DNA of 16,219 bases from positions 2,843-19,061 of the forward strand of contig BEXV01001666.1 in the NCBI GenBank assembly GCA_003118195.1, written 5' to 3'. The notes beneath the pieces are model-generated. The model saw only the letters and a list, made by a program, of their open reading frames with translations, ran no database searches and was not told where the DNA came from. Within the stretch, counting starts at the first letter, position 1. Every line of letters begins with the position of its first letter. The translations under genes were made by a program, and so were the position numbers. Shown piece after piece: positions 6,985 to 14,500 of this stretch. The stretch comes from Hemicentrotus pulcherrimus (lineage: Eukaryota > Echinodermata > Echinoidea > Camarodonta > Strongylocentrotidae).

Positions 6985-9900
6985 CTGTAGAATACCATGA
7001 TGGTAAATAAAAAGAATAATCAAATAAATGACATTAACAATCAATTTTCAATGGTAGTAGATATTTTACACAAATCCAGTAGCAATTGTTACAAACAATT
7101 TGAAACCGGTGTTATATCACTACCAACAAAAACACATTCAGTGGCATCATCTACATTCTTATAACCACTAGCCCCACTAGCAAGTCCTTCTTCTACTTCT
7201 ACTTCTGCTATCACCATCATCACCACCACACTCACAATCAAAACACTGTGTGTAACATCCCAATCAGCCCTCCCCTCCACTTCCAAAACTCACCTCCTCA
7301 TTAACCCCTCACCCTCAACGGGGTCTGCTCGCTACTCATAAGGACCGCTATTCAATTAGTCACAGTTATGGATAGCAGTCCCTTTTCATGAATAGGGATC
7401 CTTATGAATACCGAGGTAAATTTCGCTATGGTTTGCTTGCTATTTATACGGGCCGCTATTCCTAAAGGATCCGATTCATTTTGTAAAGTGTTCTGGATAT
7501 AATAGCGGTCCTTATGAATAATTGTCCTTATGGATAGTGAGCTTGACGCCTTGACCACCACCCCCTACGAACCTTGAATGAAATATGTGGAAGCACATGA
7601 GACTATTGAGGCTGTTCTCTCTGTTGCCCATCACCTCGTGGCATACACCGCAGTAGAGTTCCATCTCTTGAAGGTACTGGTCAAACTTGCAGGCGTGTTG
7701 CTGCGATGACGTCATATCTCCAATGGCTCGGTACAGCGTATGAAGGGTCCAGTTCGATCGCAGCATGCACATCTACAACACAAATAAATAATTATTACAT
7801 AGTGTTATTAATGACAAATTATACCTCAGCATGCACAACTAAAATTTGAATCGATGAGAATGGTAGTGACCAAATGTCACGTTTTTTTAAATCTTTGCTT
7901 AAGTTGTACATTACTTTCGCATGTTTAATAATTTTTTACAAGTTTAATGCATCGATTCGTACGTACACGTTTAACATGTATAGCTTTCCCATTTTCAAAA
8001 TGGCGACTAGGGAGACCTAATTTCCCTTTCGTGGTGTTTTTCGACTTCCCCTGTCTGACTCTGCACTGGTTCTGTCTGGTTAGTTAATATATTCTTTTGT
8101 GACGTAGATATTCCATTGTTAAGTACAGAGAGTACTTTAACACATTCATTACATACGCGTGTTTCAGATTACTTTCAACCAATCACGCTGTTGTGGTGAT
8201 TGGGGCATCGGACTCTCTCACGACGTGACCACCAGATGAATTTTTTTGTATAGGTACCCTCGGACTGTTACTGTGTTTTGTTTATCCTGACGGTCGAATT
8301 TTCGTCCGTGAACTCGAAAGACTTTGTCCCCGCAACCTAGGGCGATGTACTTGCTTGCACCACGTCTTGCATTTCGCGAGGTTTATTTTCGACAACTTTA
8401 ACGGCAATTATTTTTAAATCTCTCGTTGATGGAGTCGTCATTTTATCTTCATCTTGGTGTATTCTCACACCTTTCTTTTCAATTGCCGTCATCCGTTGTA
8501 CTGTGCTCACTCAATGATTATCCTTATCTTCATTAATACCATCAACTTCATCATAGAATTAGTATATTGACTGTTTCATCAACAACGTCACTGACACCAA
8601 TAGCATCGCCATCACCATCGTCCCCCTCACTATCACCGCCGTCATCGTCATCAACATCACCATCATTGTCGCCATCGTCAGCATCAAACTTTCTTGACTT
8701 CGCCGTGGATGCTGATTTGCTTATGATGATTAACCTAGAGGTGAGTTTCCTACTCCGTTTTGACGATCCCGTTTAATTTTGTGTTGATTATTAATACTAA
8801 TTAATCACCGATATTCAATTGTACAACCTCATTGCTTGATAGTGTGGTTATTCACGTGAGATCGTAAAGTGAACAGGAAAAGAACACTCGGGGAGTTCCA
8901 CAAATTGGTGACCCCGACGCGATGTTACGGGGATGATGATATTAATAATAATAATAATAATAATAAACAGTTCTTGTATAGCGCATAACACATAGTATAT
9001 AAAACATGTCTCTAAGCGCTCTAGAGAAAAAATGGAGTCAGTGTTTTTTTTTAGATATTCCGGGAGATTGTTCGATAAAGTTGAGGCAGTGTGAGCAAAG
9101 CTGCGTTCACCATATGGCCTGGTCATCACTGGTGGAATAACAAACAAATGATTGCATTATCAATCATATTTCGGCACTTATGTTTTCTATTACGTTGCCA
9201 GTTCAGTGTGTACTGTTGCCTACTCTTTATTTTGATACTCCATTGTCTTACTATTGTTGCTAAATATATACCGCATATATTGTCGTCATACTCATAGATA
9301 ATTTTTTAAATATCGAATCGGGACCTGTGGAATAGCCCTGTTGCGCCGTTAGTCCACTCAATGCGAAGGTGGACGCAATTTGCGATAGTAGCGTTCCAAC
9401 TTCCGTGGAACAGCTTCGAGGAATCTGGGGTAGGTGAATTTCTATCGCCGATTTTCCCCAAACAGCGCTGAAATCCTCATGCCGCTCACCGACCTCCTTC
9501 GAAACCACACGAAACGATCTCGAAAGCCATTGAATTGGTCACAGGCCTGCGATACCGCATTCGCTGCCATCAAAGAGGCGTTAGCACAAGCCACTTTACT
9601 GGCCTATCCAAACACCATCATCATCGTCTTCGTCATCAACATCACCACCATTGTCGCCATTGTCAGCATCTATATTCTTGACTTCACCGTGGGTTGACGT
9701 CTAGGAGAGTTGCCCGCTCCCTTCGACGTTTGCATTATTGTGTGTATTTTTTGTGTGCCTAAACGATTGTATGAACCGTGATCATTCGTGTTGATTATTC
9801 ATATTGAATCGCCGATATTTAATTGTTTGAAAGTTTGTTGTTTTTTTCTCAGGGGATCCTAAAGTTAAAAGGTAAAACCCCTCCGGGAGTTCTACAGAAT

Positions 9901-11420
9901 AATGACAGTATGTGACTACTATCAATGACGACTTTATTTTGTGATAAAATAATATTGTGGAACGCGAATGAAATACATATAGGGGCCACGGTAATTGTGC
10001 AGTCCATGATATAACAAATATATATGTATACAAAATAATGTTAAACTGTCAGGCCCGAATTCACACAGGAGGTTTTCGACAAACCTTGGTTTATGTGCGC
10101 ATATATGACGCGTTTCGACGCGTTTCAAACTAAGGTTCAGACAAACCTTGGTCTGAAACGCGTTATGACGCACATAAACCTATGTTTGACGACAAACCTC
10201 CTTTGTGAATTCGGGTCTCAATGCTTAAAGTATTTTGAATGAGCTTTTTAAACAGTCATTTCCAAGGGCTCTTTCGTTACAAAGATACGGGGCATTTTTT
10301 TGTTCATCATTTCACGGTAAATGATATGATTTGACTGTACCCGGACACCCCCCTGGACAACCACCCCCGTATTACCACCCCTAGGATAATCACCCTCTAG
10401 GATAACTACCCCCTAGGATAGCTACGCCAGGACAACTACTCCCAGACAACCACCCACTAGGATAGTTGTCCTAGATGATGGTTGTCGTAGGGGGGGGATT
10501 TGTCTGGGGTAGCTGTCCTAGGGGGTTGTTGTCCGGGGTTAGTTATCCTAGGGGTGTTTATCCAGGGGATAGATGTCCTAGAACCGATTCAGACCTACCT
10601 TATTGCCAATACTAGTTGCGACTTCCATCGCTTTGTTGCAGAAGTCTATTGCCTGTTGATCAAAAAATAAGACATAAACATTAAAATGAATTACATTTAT
10701 CACGCACTGATATCAAACTGACCCTAGGAGATGAAGTAGAAAAGTCATACATGACAATGCCCTTTTTTTAAATGGTGGAGCTGATGGACCAGGCCCCTGC
10801 TTCATAAAACCTATTATCAGTATTAAAGATACAATCTTTGTTATAAGCTACTGAAATCCTTGCATCTGATTGGCTATGAGCAGATTTGTCAGAGGTCTGC
10901 GCCTGTTGTTATTGGTAAAAAAGTTTTTTGAAACAGGGTCCTGGTTTTGGTTTAAACGACTAAATGACAACAGCATAGGTAGAATTCGCTTAGTCAGACC
11001 ACAGTTTTTTCATAGGTTTTTGACCACGAAATCTGATGGTTTCTTTTATTTGATTAATTTCGAAGTCATGATGAAGAAAATCATCAGGAGATGGGGGAGA
11101 CGAGAACGAAGCATCAGGGGATAAGTGGGGTGGAGAGAGGAAGCAATAGGGGAGGAGGAGGAGGAGGAGGAGGAGGAATAACTTGAGATGGGGAGGAGAG
11201 GGAGATGGGGAAGGAGTATGAGGAGACGATGGGACAGGCTCGACAATGAGGGGGCGGTGGGGTTGCATAATTTCTGATTAAACTGAAAGTTCATTACCTT
11301 CTCAGGTTGCTTCATATGAATCAATGCTTTGGTCATTCCGGCAAGAACGATTATCTGACCATAGCGATCACCAATATCAGACATCAGATTCAACGCAGAC
11401 TCGTATCTAGGAAACGCCCT
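6900..11420 (-). CDS. RAPSN: Rapsyn, 3' half of gene: four terminal coding exons (C-terminal TPR, coiled coil, RING-H2)
   Basis: Exons on the minus strand are 11420-11298, 10652-10599, 7772-7573 and 6984-6900, all with AG/GT borders, phases 0, 0 and 2, ending at TAG 6902-6900. They give 153 residues. Seen: a TPR-type helix pair beginning RAFPRYESALNLM, a helix AIDFCNKAMEVATSIGNK, then ELYCGVCHE, CFHIFHSR-C and GCPNC. Established: rapsyn is a cytoplasmic, membrane-associated scaffold that clusters nicotinic acetylcholine receptors. It has an array of TPRs, a coiled coil that contacts the receptor, and a C-terminal RING-H2 domain with E3-type activity. From memory, human rapsyn (412 aa) aligns without gaps from about residue 264 until the last few residues; this protein is 4 residues longer and ends LSSPVPV. 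All eight RING-H2 ligands (C-x2-C, C-x-H-x2-H-x2-C, C-x2-C) are present. The N-terminal TPR exons are beyond the right edge. Introns carry many repeats, but the splice sites and frame are intact, so the gene looks functional. Confidence 0.9.
7188..7250. repeat. TTC/ATC simple-sequence tract in rapsyn intron
   Basis: CTTCTTCTACTTCTACTTCT then CATCATCACCACCACA. It lies in the intron between the two RING exons (6985-7572); the rest of 6985-7326 shows nothing coding. Confidence 0.6.
7327..7542. mobile_element. Foldback element next to the rapsyn RING exon
   Basis: The left end GCTCGCTACTCATAAGGAC and right end GTCCTTATGGATAGTGAGC are inverted repeats (16 of 19 match). An inner pair CATAAGGACCGCTATT (7337) / AATAGCGGTCCTTATG (7501) is also inverted, and further CTTATGAATA motifs occur at 7402-7412. 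The element is about 216 bp, ending 30 nt downstream of the rapsyn 5' splice site at 7573. Confidence 0.7.
7573..7772 (-). CDS. RAPSN: Rapsyn exon: coiled coil and first half of RING-H2
   Basis: A 200-nt exon with acceptor tttatttgtgttgtag and donor TCAAG|gttcgt, ending in phase 2. It encodes 66 residues plus two bases of an Arg codon. The first half is the amphipathic helix before the RING (LHTLYRAIGDMTSSQQ), then ELYCGVCHE (first zinc pair) and CFHIFHS (Cys and two His). The open frame runs past the donor into the intron (GGGGQGVKL...). That extension is discarded because splicing to 6984 restores the RING. Confidence 0.88.
7773..8580. other. Rapsyn intron, first part, possibly containing the 5' LTR start
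   Basis: No exon seen. The stretch from about 8040 to 8580 has mixed composition and lies upstream of the LTR homology, so it may be the U3 part of the 5' LTR, but the 3' copy lacks the matching part and the LTR start cannot be placed. Confidence 0.3.
8617..8902 (+). mobile_element. Ty3/gypsy 5' LTR (3' part)
   Basis: This is repeated in the same orientation at 9612-9896. Shared blocks are CATCAACATCACCA..ATTGTCGCC, TTCTTGACTTC.CCGTGG, GTGTTGATTATT, CACCGATATTCAATTG (GCCGATATTTAATTG), and GGGAGTTC.ACA. It ends with CA at 8902, directly before a primer-binding site. A CATCAC-rich simple repeat occupies its left part. Confidence 0.65.
8906..8923 (+). other. Retrotransposon primer-binding site
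   Basis: TGGTGACCCCGACGCGAT begins three bases after the LTR's terminal CA. Starting with TGG (complement of tRNA CCA) at this spacing is the standard minus-strand primer site of LTR retrotransposons, and very similar sequences are common in Ty3/gypsy elements. The tRNA species is not assigned. Confidence 0.75.
8939..9125 (-). mobile_element. 5'-truncated CR1/L2-like LINE, 3' end, nested in the gypsy element
   Basis: Read on the minus strand, 9122-8985 encodes RPYGERSFAHTASTLSNNLP, then EYLKK...SIFSLERLETCF. This is recognisably the C-terminal end of non-LTR reverse transcriptase ORF2 proteins (YG-RSF..A...WN.LP...S...FK..LKT.LF). It is followed by the tail GCGCTATACAAGAACTG and an (ATT)n microsatellite at 8967-8941, the way many CR1/L2-like LINEs end. 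It is inserted antisense within the gypsy internal region just after the primer-binding site. Confidence 0.7.
9345..9616 (+). pseudogene. Ty3/gypsy pol fragment: reverse transcriptase to RNase H junction, frameshifted
   Basis: Frame one (9345-9425) reads SPLNAKVDAI then VPTSVEQLRG; after a frameshift near 9425 the next frame (9434-9616) reads VNFYRRFSPNSAEI, PLTDLL, LNWSQACDTAFAAIKEAL and LAYP. Established: this is the Ty3/gypsy RT thumb/connection leading into RNase H. The catalytic part of RT, gag, protease, RNase H and integrase are absent. The fragment stops at LAYP and runs directly into LTR-like sequence, so the element is dead. Confidence 0.8.
9617..9896 (+). mobile_element. Ty3/gypsy second LTR copy (truncated at its 5' side)
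   Basis: A direct repeat of 8640-8902 with moderate divergence, ending GGGAGTTCTACA. It is fused directly to the pol fragment at a CATCATCATCG microsatellite that is also present in the other LTR, implying a deletion through this simple repeat. The following bases (GAATAATGAC) loosely resemble the 5' copy's spacer and primer site, so it might instead be the 5' LTR of a second copy. Confidence 0.6.
10041..10228. mobile_element. Long foldback element, TTAA-bounded
   Basis: The arms of about 80 bp pair almost throughout: GGCCCGAATTCACACAGGAG against CCTTTGTGAATTCGGGTC, TTTATGTGCG against CGCACATAAA, and ACGCGTTTC against GAAACGCGT, with ACCTTGG motifs near the tip. TTAA lies at 10041-10044 and 10225-10228. 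No ORF. The TTAA may be a target duplication, but the first bases after it differ between the ends. Confidence 0.8.
10342..10580. repeat. Inverted (palindromic) minisatellite, ~16-bp unit
   Basis: The left half (10342-10458) is about 7 tandem copies of a unit like CCCCCTAGGATAACTA / CCCCCAGGACAACTAC. The right half (10459-10580) is the same unit in opposite orientation (TAGTTATCCTAGGGGTG, TAGCTGTCCTAGGGGG). The switch occurs near GGATAGTTGTCCTAG. The whole tract can fold into one GC-rich hairpin. On the minus strand it starts 19 nt after the rapsyn 5' splice site. Confidence 0.85.
10599..10652 (-). CDS. RAPSN: Rapsyn exon: 18-codon helix of TPR/coiled-coil region
   Basis: A 54-nt micro-exon with acceptor tttttgatcaacag and donor AAG|gtaggt, phase 0 at both ends. 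It encodes AIDFCNKAMEVATSIGNK, aligning with the human segment that ends EEVGNK. It was found only because the flanking exons demand exactly this stretch. Both splice sites are good matches. The intron downstream begins 19 nt before a large inverted minisatellite (10342-10580). Confidence 0.88.
10789..10944. mobile_element. Foldback (MITE-like) element with CCAGG..CCTG ends
   Basis: The left end CCAGGCCCCTGCTTCATAAA and right end TTTTTGAAACAGGGTCCTGG are inverted repeats. The interior contains CTTGCATCTGATTGGCTATG. The element is about 156 bp, in the rapsyn intron between exons 10599 and 11298. Elements with CCNTGTTTCATAAAAC ends are, as I recall, frequent in marine invertebrate genomes. Confidence 0.6.
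11087..11242. repeat. Polypurine tract with (GGA)n core, after rapsyn TPR exon donor
   Basis: Almost uninterrupted G/A on the + strand with a (GGA)8-like core at 11150-11175. On the rapsyn strand it is a polypyrimidine tract starting about 58 nt after the 5' splice site at 11298. Confidence 0.85.
11298..11420 (-). CDS. RAPSN: Rapsyn exon: TPR repeat (exon 4 from the end)
   Basis: There are 41 codons, phase 0 at both ends. The acceptor is ctttgaactacag just above 11420 and the donor is AAG|gtaatg at 11298. It encodes the signature AFPRYESALNLMSDIGDR, then VLAGMTKALIHMKQPEK, corresponding to the AFPRYDSAM... TPR of vertebrate rapsyn. A (CT)-rich tract of about 150 nt on the coding strand sits directly before the acceptor and another lies after the donor. 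Confidence 0.88.
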
Positions 11421-11435
11421 CTGTAGTTCAAAGAA

Positions 11436-11582
11436 TGTGGAAGGTAAAGGAAAGAGGGGGGAGGGAGGAAGATGAGTAGGGGATAGAGAAGGAAGAGGGA
11501 TAGAGAGAGGGGTAGAGAGAGAAGAGAAAGAGAGAGGGAGGGTAAAGAGAGAGAGAGAGAGAGCGAGATTTGGAAGGAGAAA
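11436..11582. repeat. (GA)n tract that forms an extended polypyrimidine tract before the rapsyn TPR exon
   Basis: About 147 bp of nearly pure purine on the + strand, ending in (GA)n at 11551-11564. On the rapsyn strand it is C/T-rich and leads to ccacattctttgaactacag, the acceptor above 11420. Confidence 0.85.
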
Positions 11583-11774
11583 ATTGATATTATCAATCAT
11601 TAATAAAGGTGAGATAATAGTCGATTATTATTTCACCACAAGACAAATGATGAGCTGGGTCTGGAATTAGACATTATGTAATCCTTGACTTAATCTCTAC
11701 CATGTTTTAACTCGACAGGTGGAACGAGGAATTAGTCAAGTTTATTCCTTTTTCCAATATACTCTGCCTGGTAC

Positions 11775-11812
<38 letters not shown>

Positions 11813-12290
11813 TGTGTGTAATGAATTGTATTGACATGAATCGAAATGGTACTTATTTAATAAAAACATAATGGCAGCCAAAAGGCTGAATTGCATGGAG
11901 TTTACAAAGGAAAATCAGGTACCCCCCAAAATGTCATGAACATCTTTACGTATATCATATTCATACGATAATATAAGATAGAGAAATAGAGAGAAAGAAG
12001 TGAGAGACGAGGCTTAAAGGAGAGAAAAAGAAACAAAGACATTGAGGTATAATCTAAATAGTTCGAACTAAACGAACTATATCAATCAAATTGTTTGTAC
12101 CTCTCGTAGAAAATTAATACAGCCTGATATGTGTCACGATAATGTTTACAAGCAAATGCACTTAGGCACGTAAACATAGATACCCAGCTCTTCAATAATC
12201 ATTATGTTGACCGTTATCATGGATAAACACTTCATTAACAATAACATACACATTTCATATCATGCGGAGAGTTGTTGGAGACGTGACAGA
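11583..12290. other. Rapsyn upstream intron with (CA)n microsatellite
   Basis: A (CA)n run of about 36 bp at 11772-11807 is followed by TATATTGTGTGTAATG. The rest is AT-rich with no exon that I can identify on either strand; the preceding rapsyn TPR exon was sought here on the minus strand and not found. Confidence 0.6.
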
Positions 12291-12298
12291 TGAAAGAC

Positions 12299-12590
12299 AG
12301 TGAGTTAATGAGAGAGGGATGGAGAAAGAGAGGGGGAGGGAGAGAGGGTGAGAGAAATAGAGAGAGAGAGAGGAGGGAGAAAGAGAGAGGGGGAGGTGAG
12401 GGAGAGAAAGAGAGAGAGAGAGAGACGGGGAGTGAGGGAGAGAAAGAGGGAGAGACGGGGAGTGAGGGAGAGAGGTGGAGAAAGAAAGAGATGAAATGAA
12501 GAACAGAAAGATTATAGACCATGCAAGAAGGAAAGTGAGCTAGACATAATATAGAGAGAGAGGGACAGAGTGAGAGATAGAATGAAGAGC
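12299..12590. repeat. (GA)n-rich tract with a 30-bp internal tandem
   Basis: Purine-rich sequence at 12299-12497 and 12552-12590. Within it, a 30-bp unit AGAGACGGGGAGTGAGGGAG plus AGAAAGAGGG at 12421-12450 repeats at 12451. A looser repeat of ATGCAAGAAGGAAAGTGAGC (12521) recurs at 12622 as CTGCAAGAAGGATAGTCAGC. Long open frames in both directions are artefacts of composition. Confidence 0.85.
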
Positions 12591-12711
12591 GGAATAATAG
12601 GTAGATGAATTATATATATGCCTGCAAGAAGGATAGTCAGCTAGAGAGCTACGGATATAGACTGTAGAGATTGGATAGAAAGAAGGCTCAGAGGGCGATA
12701 GATGGATATAA

Positions 12712-13000
12712 GGGCGTGTTTATGCTTAACTTTTTTTGGCCAGAATCAGGCATCTGTTACGCGTTTAGTTTAAAACACGGCTGCGTCCTTTCTCACATTT
12801 TGTGGAATCACCGAAAAACGGCGATCACGATCGCCGATCTTACAAAAAGATGCGTTTAAATGGGGTCAACGCACTGACCACTAGTGGGTTTACGTAAAAT
12901 GCACAGTGAAGGTTTGCAAATCCAGCTGGAAGACCAATTAAGCCCACCCAGGGAGAATTGCCTGGAGGAGCCAGAGAAGTGAGCATAAACAGTACACCGT
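12712..13000. mobile_element. Candidate inverted-repeat element
   Basis: TGTTTATGCTTAACTTTTTT followed by GGC near the left end and GCCAGAGAAGTGAGCATAAACA near the right end are approximate inverted repeats (~22 bp, with a short indel). The interior is richer in CpG than its flanks and includes GGCGATCACGATCGCC, a 16-bp palindrome at 12821-12836. No transposase. Ends are uncertain. Confidence 0.35.
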
Positions 13001-13010
13001 GGAACTGCGA

Positions 13011-13050
13011 TTACGATGAGCGTTTACAATGAGCGTTTACGATGAGCGTT
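13011..13050. repeat. 13-bp tandem repeat, three copies
   Basis: ACGATGAGCGTTT, ACAATGAGCGTTT, ACGATGAGCGTT in tandem, followed by an inverted fragment AAATCGCTCAT, so the end can fold back. Confidence 0.8.
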
Positions 13051-13139
13051 ACAAATCGCTCATTCTGCCTTCAAAATTTAAGCTTAAACGAGACAAATGT
13101 AGTAGATAGTGCAAATGTAGAAATGTCAAGACTACCAAA

Positions 13140-13217
13140 AAAGGAACAGAGAGAAGCAGAGATAGAGAAAGAAAGAGGGAGAGAGGGAAAGAGAGAGAGA
13201 GAAAAAAAAGAAAAGAG
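13140..13217. repeat. (GA)n-rich tract
   Basis: GAGAAGCAGAGATAGAGAAAG running into (GA)n and a short A-rich part. It lies in the rapsyn upstream intron. Confidence 0.85.
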
Positions 13218-13296
13218 GCTCAGGGATTGCATTGCATGCCCATGCCAATCGAGACAAGCCTTGTAGTCATGGTAGTAGTAATACGGTAGTTGGACA

Positions 13297-13426
13297 GGCG
13301 CTCAGCGGGCAAGCCCAGGGTGGAATTCAACAAACGCCAGGGGGTCTAGCGATGATGAAAAAGGTTATCTCAGCGGGTTCCTACGGGACTTTACCGCCGA
13401 AGCTACGGCGTCACTCACATAGCTGA
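13297..13426 (+). other. Unassigned GC-richer open segment, possible exon
   Basis: Between two AT-rich repeats, 13297-13426 has balanced composition and an open + frame ending TAG that reads GQALSGQAQGGIQQTPGG, then LAMMKKVISAGSYGTLPPKL. I do not recognise the protein. An acceptor-like tacggtag precedes it. It is antisense to rapsyn and may simply be an unrecognised repeat. Confidence 0.15.
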
Positions 13427-13597
13427 AATACACCTGTGTCAGCGACACCGCAACGGCTCTTGTTATGGGCGGTACATATCTAAGCACGTAAATACCCGAG
13501 ATAACTTGACGAAAACCTGGACGTACTACGTTTGTTTGTGGCTAACTTCACATCTAATTCAGATAGGCTTACACCCATACGATATATATTTATATAG

Positions 13598-13770
13598 GAG
13601 TCGCGATGGCTCAATGGTAGAGCAGGGGTCTTGTAACCGGGAGATCCGGGGTTTTGAGACCATTTCGATGCGCTAGTGCCCCTCGGTAAGGCATTAATCC
13701 TCATTACCAAGTCACTCGGAGACAACTTAAGGCCGTCGGTCCCCGGTTGTTTATTTAAATGCATACACAT
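13598..13770 (+). mobile_element. Second tRNA-derived SINE
   Basis: The A box TGGCTCAATGG at 13607-13617 is a perfect match. The B box is mutated (GGTTTTGAGACC at 13650-13661). The body CTCGGTAAGGCATTAATCC shares the GG-AAG-CA-TAATC core of the SINE at 3571-3590, and is followed by TTAAGGCCGTCGGTCCCC. The anticodon arm is distorted, so this is not a tRNA gene. Confidence 0.65.
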
Positions 13771-14500
13771 TCTTTCTTAGCAGTCAGGTACACAGGCAAA
13801 TCAACCAATTATTTTCTGTGGTTGTGGCTCGGGATAGGCCCCATGGCCTAACAAATGCCGATTGCGACATATATTTTGTAAATTTGTTTGTTTGCCTTAT
13901 TTTCTATGGCTGCAAAAAAGAAAAAGGGGGGGGGGGCTCTGCCCAACATTGGATACCCCTTACCTATTAAGTTTTCTCTTATCCTCAAGCGAGGTTTTTA
14001 TTTCCATGATGTCAATACATTTTTTTACATATGATTAACCATCCTCCCAGCTGTCTTGACCCAGACAGAAGCCATCCTGACAAACCATCTCCTGGCTTCA
14101 CTCAACCCATCAAGAAATACAAAAAATAAACAGACGGACATAACTTGACCAAAGCGTATTGAGAGCAATAGTTGCGACACGCGAACGAGGTCATAATGAC
14201 GTTCGGGCAAAGGTTAACATTAGGCCTATTTGAGATTTCACACATTTTCTTTATATTTGTTTGAAAGAATATCTTGGAAGAAGTGTCCCCTGAAAAAAGA
14301 ATGCTTTTCAAAGTGCTGTGATATTCGAAATATGAATCTAAATAACGAAAAGTTTAAGACCACACATTTATGTTACACACATGTGAGCGTAGTCCCTTTT
14401 TCGGGGTGCACTACAGTGTCATTCAGTAGGATCGAATCAGTCCTTAGCAATTTGATGATTTTAGATCCTTTAAATTCGTGCCACCCGATATTTCGTTCGG
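13771..14500. other. Rapsyn upstream intron, non-coding
   Basis: A short direct repeat TTATTTTCTGTGG / TTATTTTCTATGG occurs at 13811 and 13898, and an 11-G run at 13926-13936. No exon is supported on either strand. Confidence 0.4.

Noticed and set aside
6700..7044. Minus-strand 114-residue ORF over the last rapsyn exon
   Set aside because: It is in a different frame from the RING; the spliced frame gives CVENSTFKTRGCPNC and a stop, matching rapsyn.
8567..8776. Ser/Thr/Pro-rich + strand ORF resembling a mucin-like protein
   Set aside because: It is the CATCAC simple repeat inside the LTR, repeated at 9617-9690 next to the pol fragment.
11046..11600. Single long minus-strand protein of 184 residues
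   Set aside because: Only the middle (11420-11298) is rapsyn; the Ser/Leu/Pro-rich ends are translations of polypyrimidine introns beyond good splice sites.
12290..12499. Charged Arg/Glu/Gly-rich protein on the + strand and Ser/Pro/Leu-rich protein on the - strand
   Set aside because: Both are translations of a (GA)n tract; no splice sites or domain support.
13600..13672. tRNA gene suggested by a perfect A box
   Set aside because: The B box is mutated, the acceptor arms do not pair, and a SINE tail follows.
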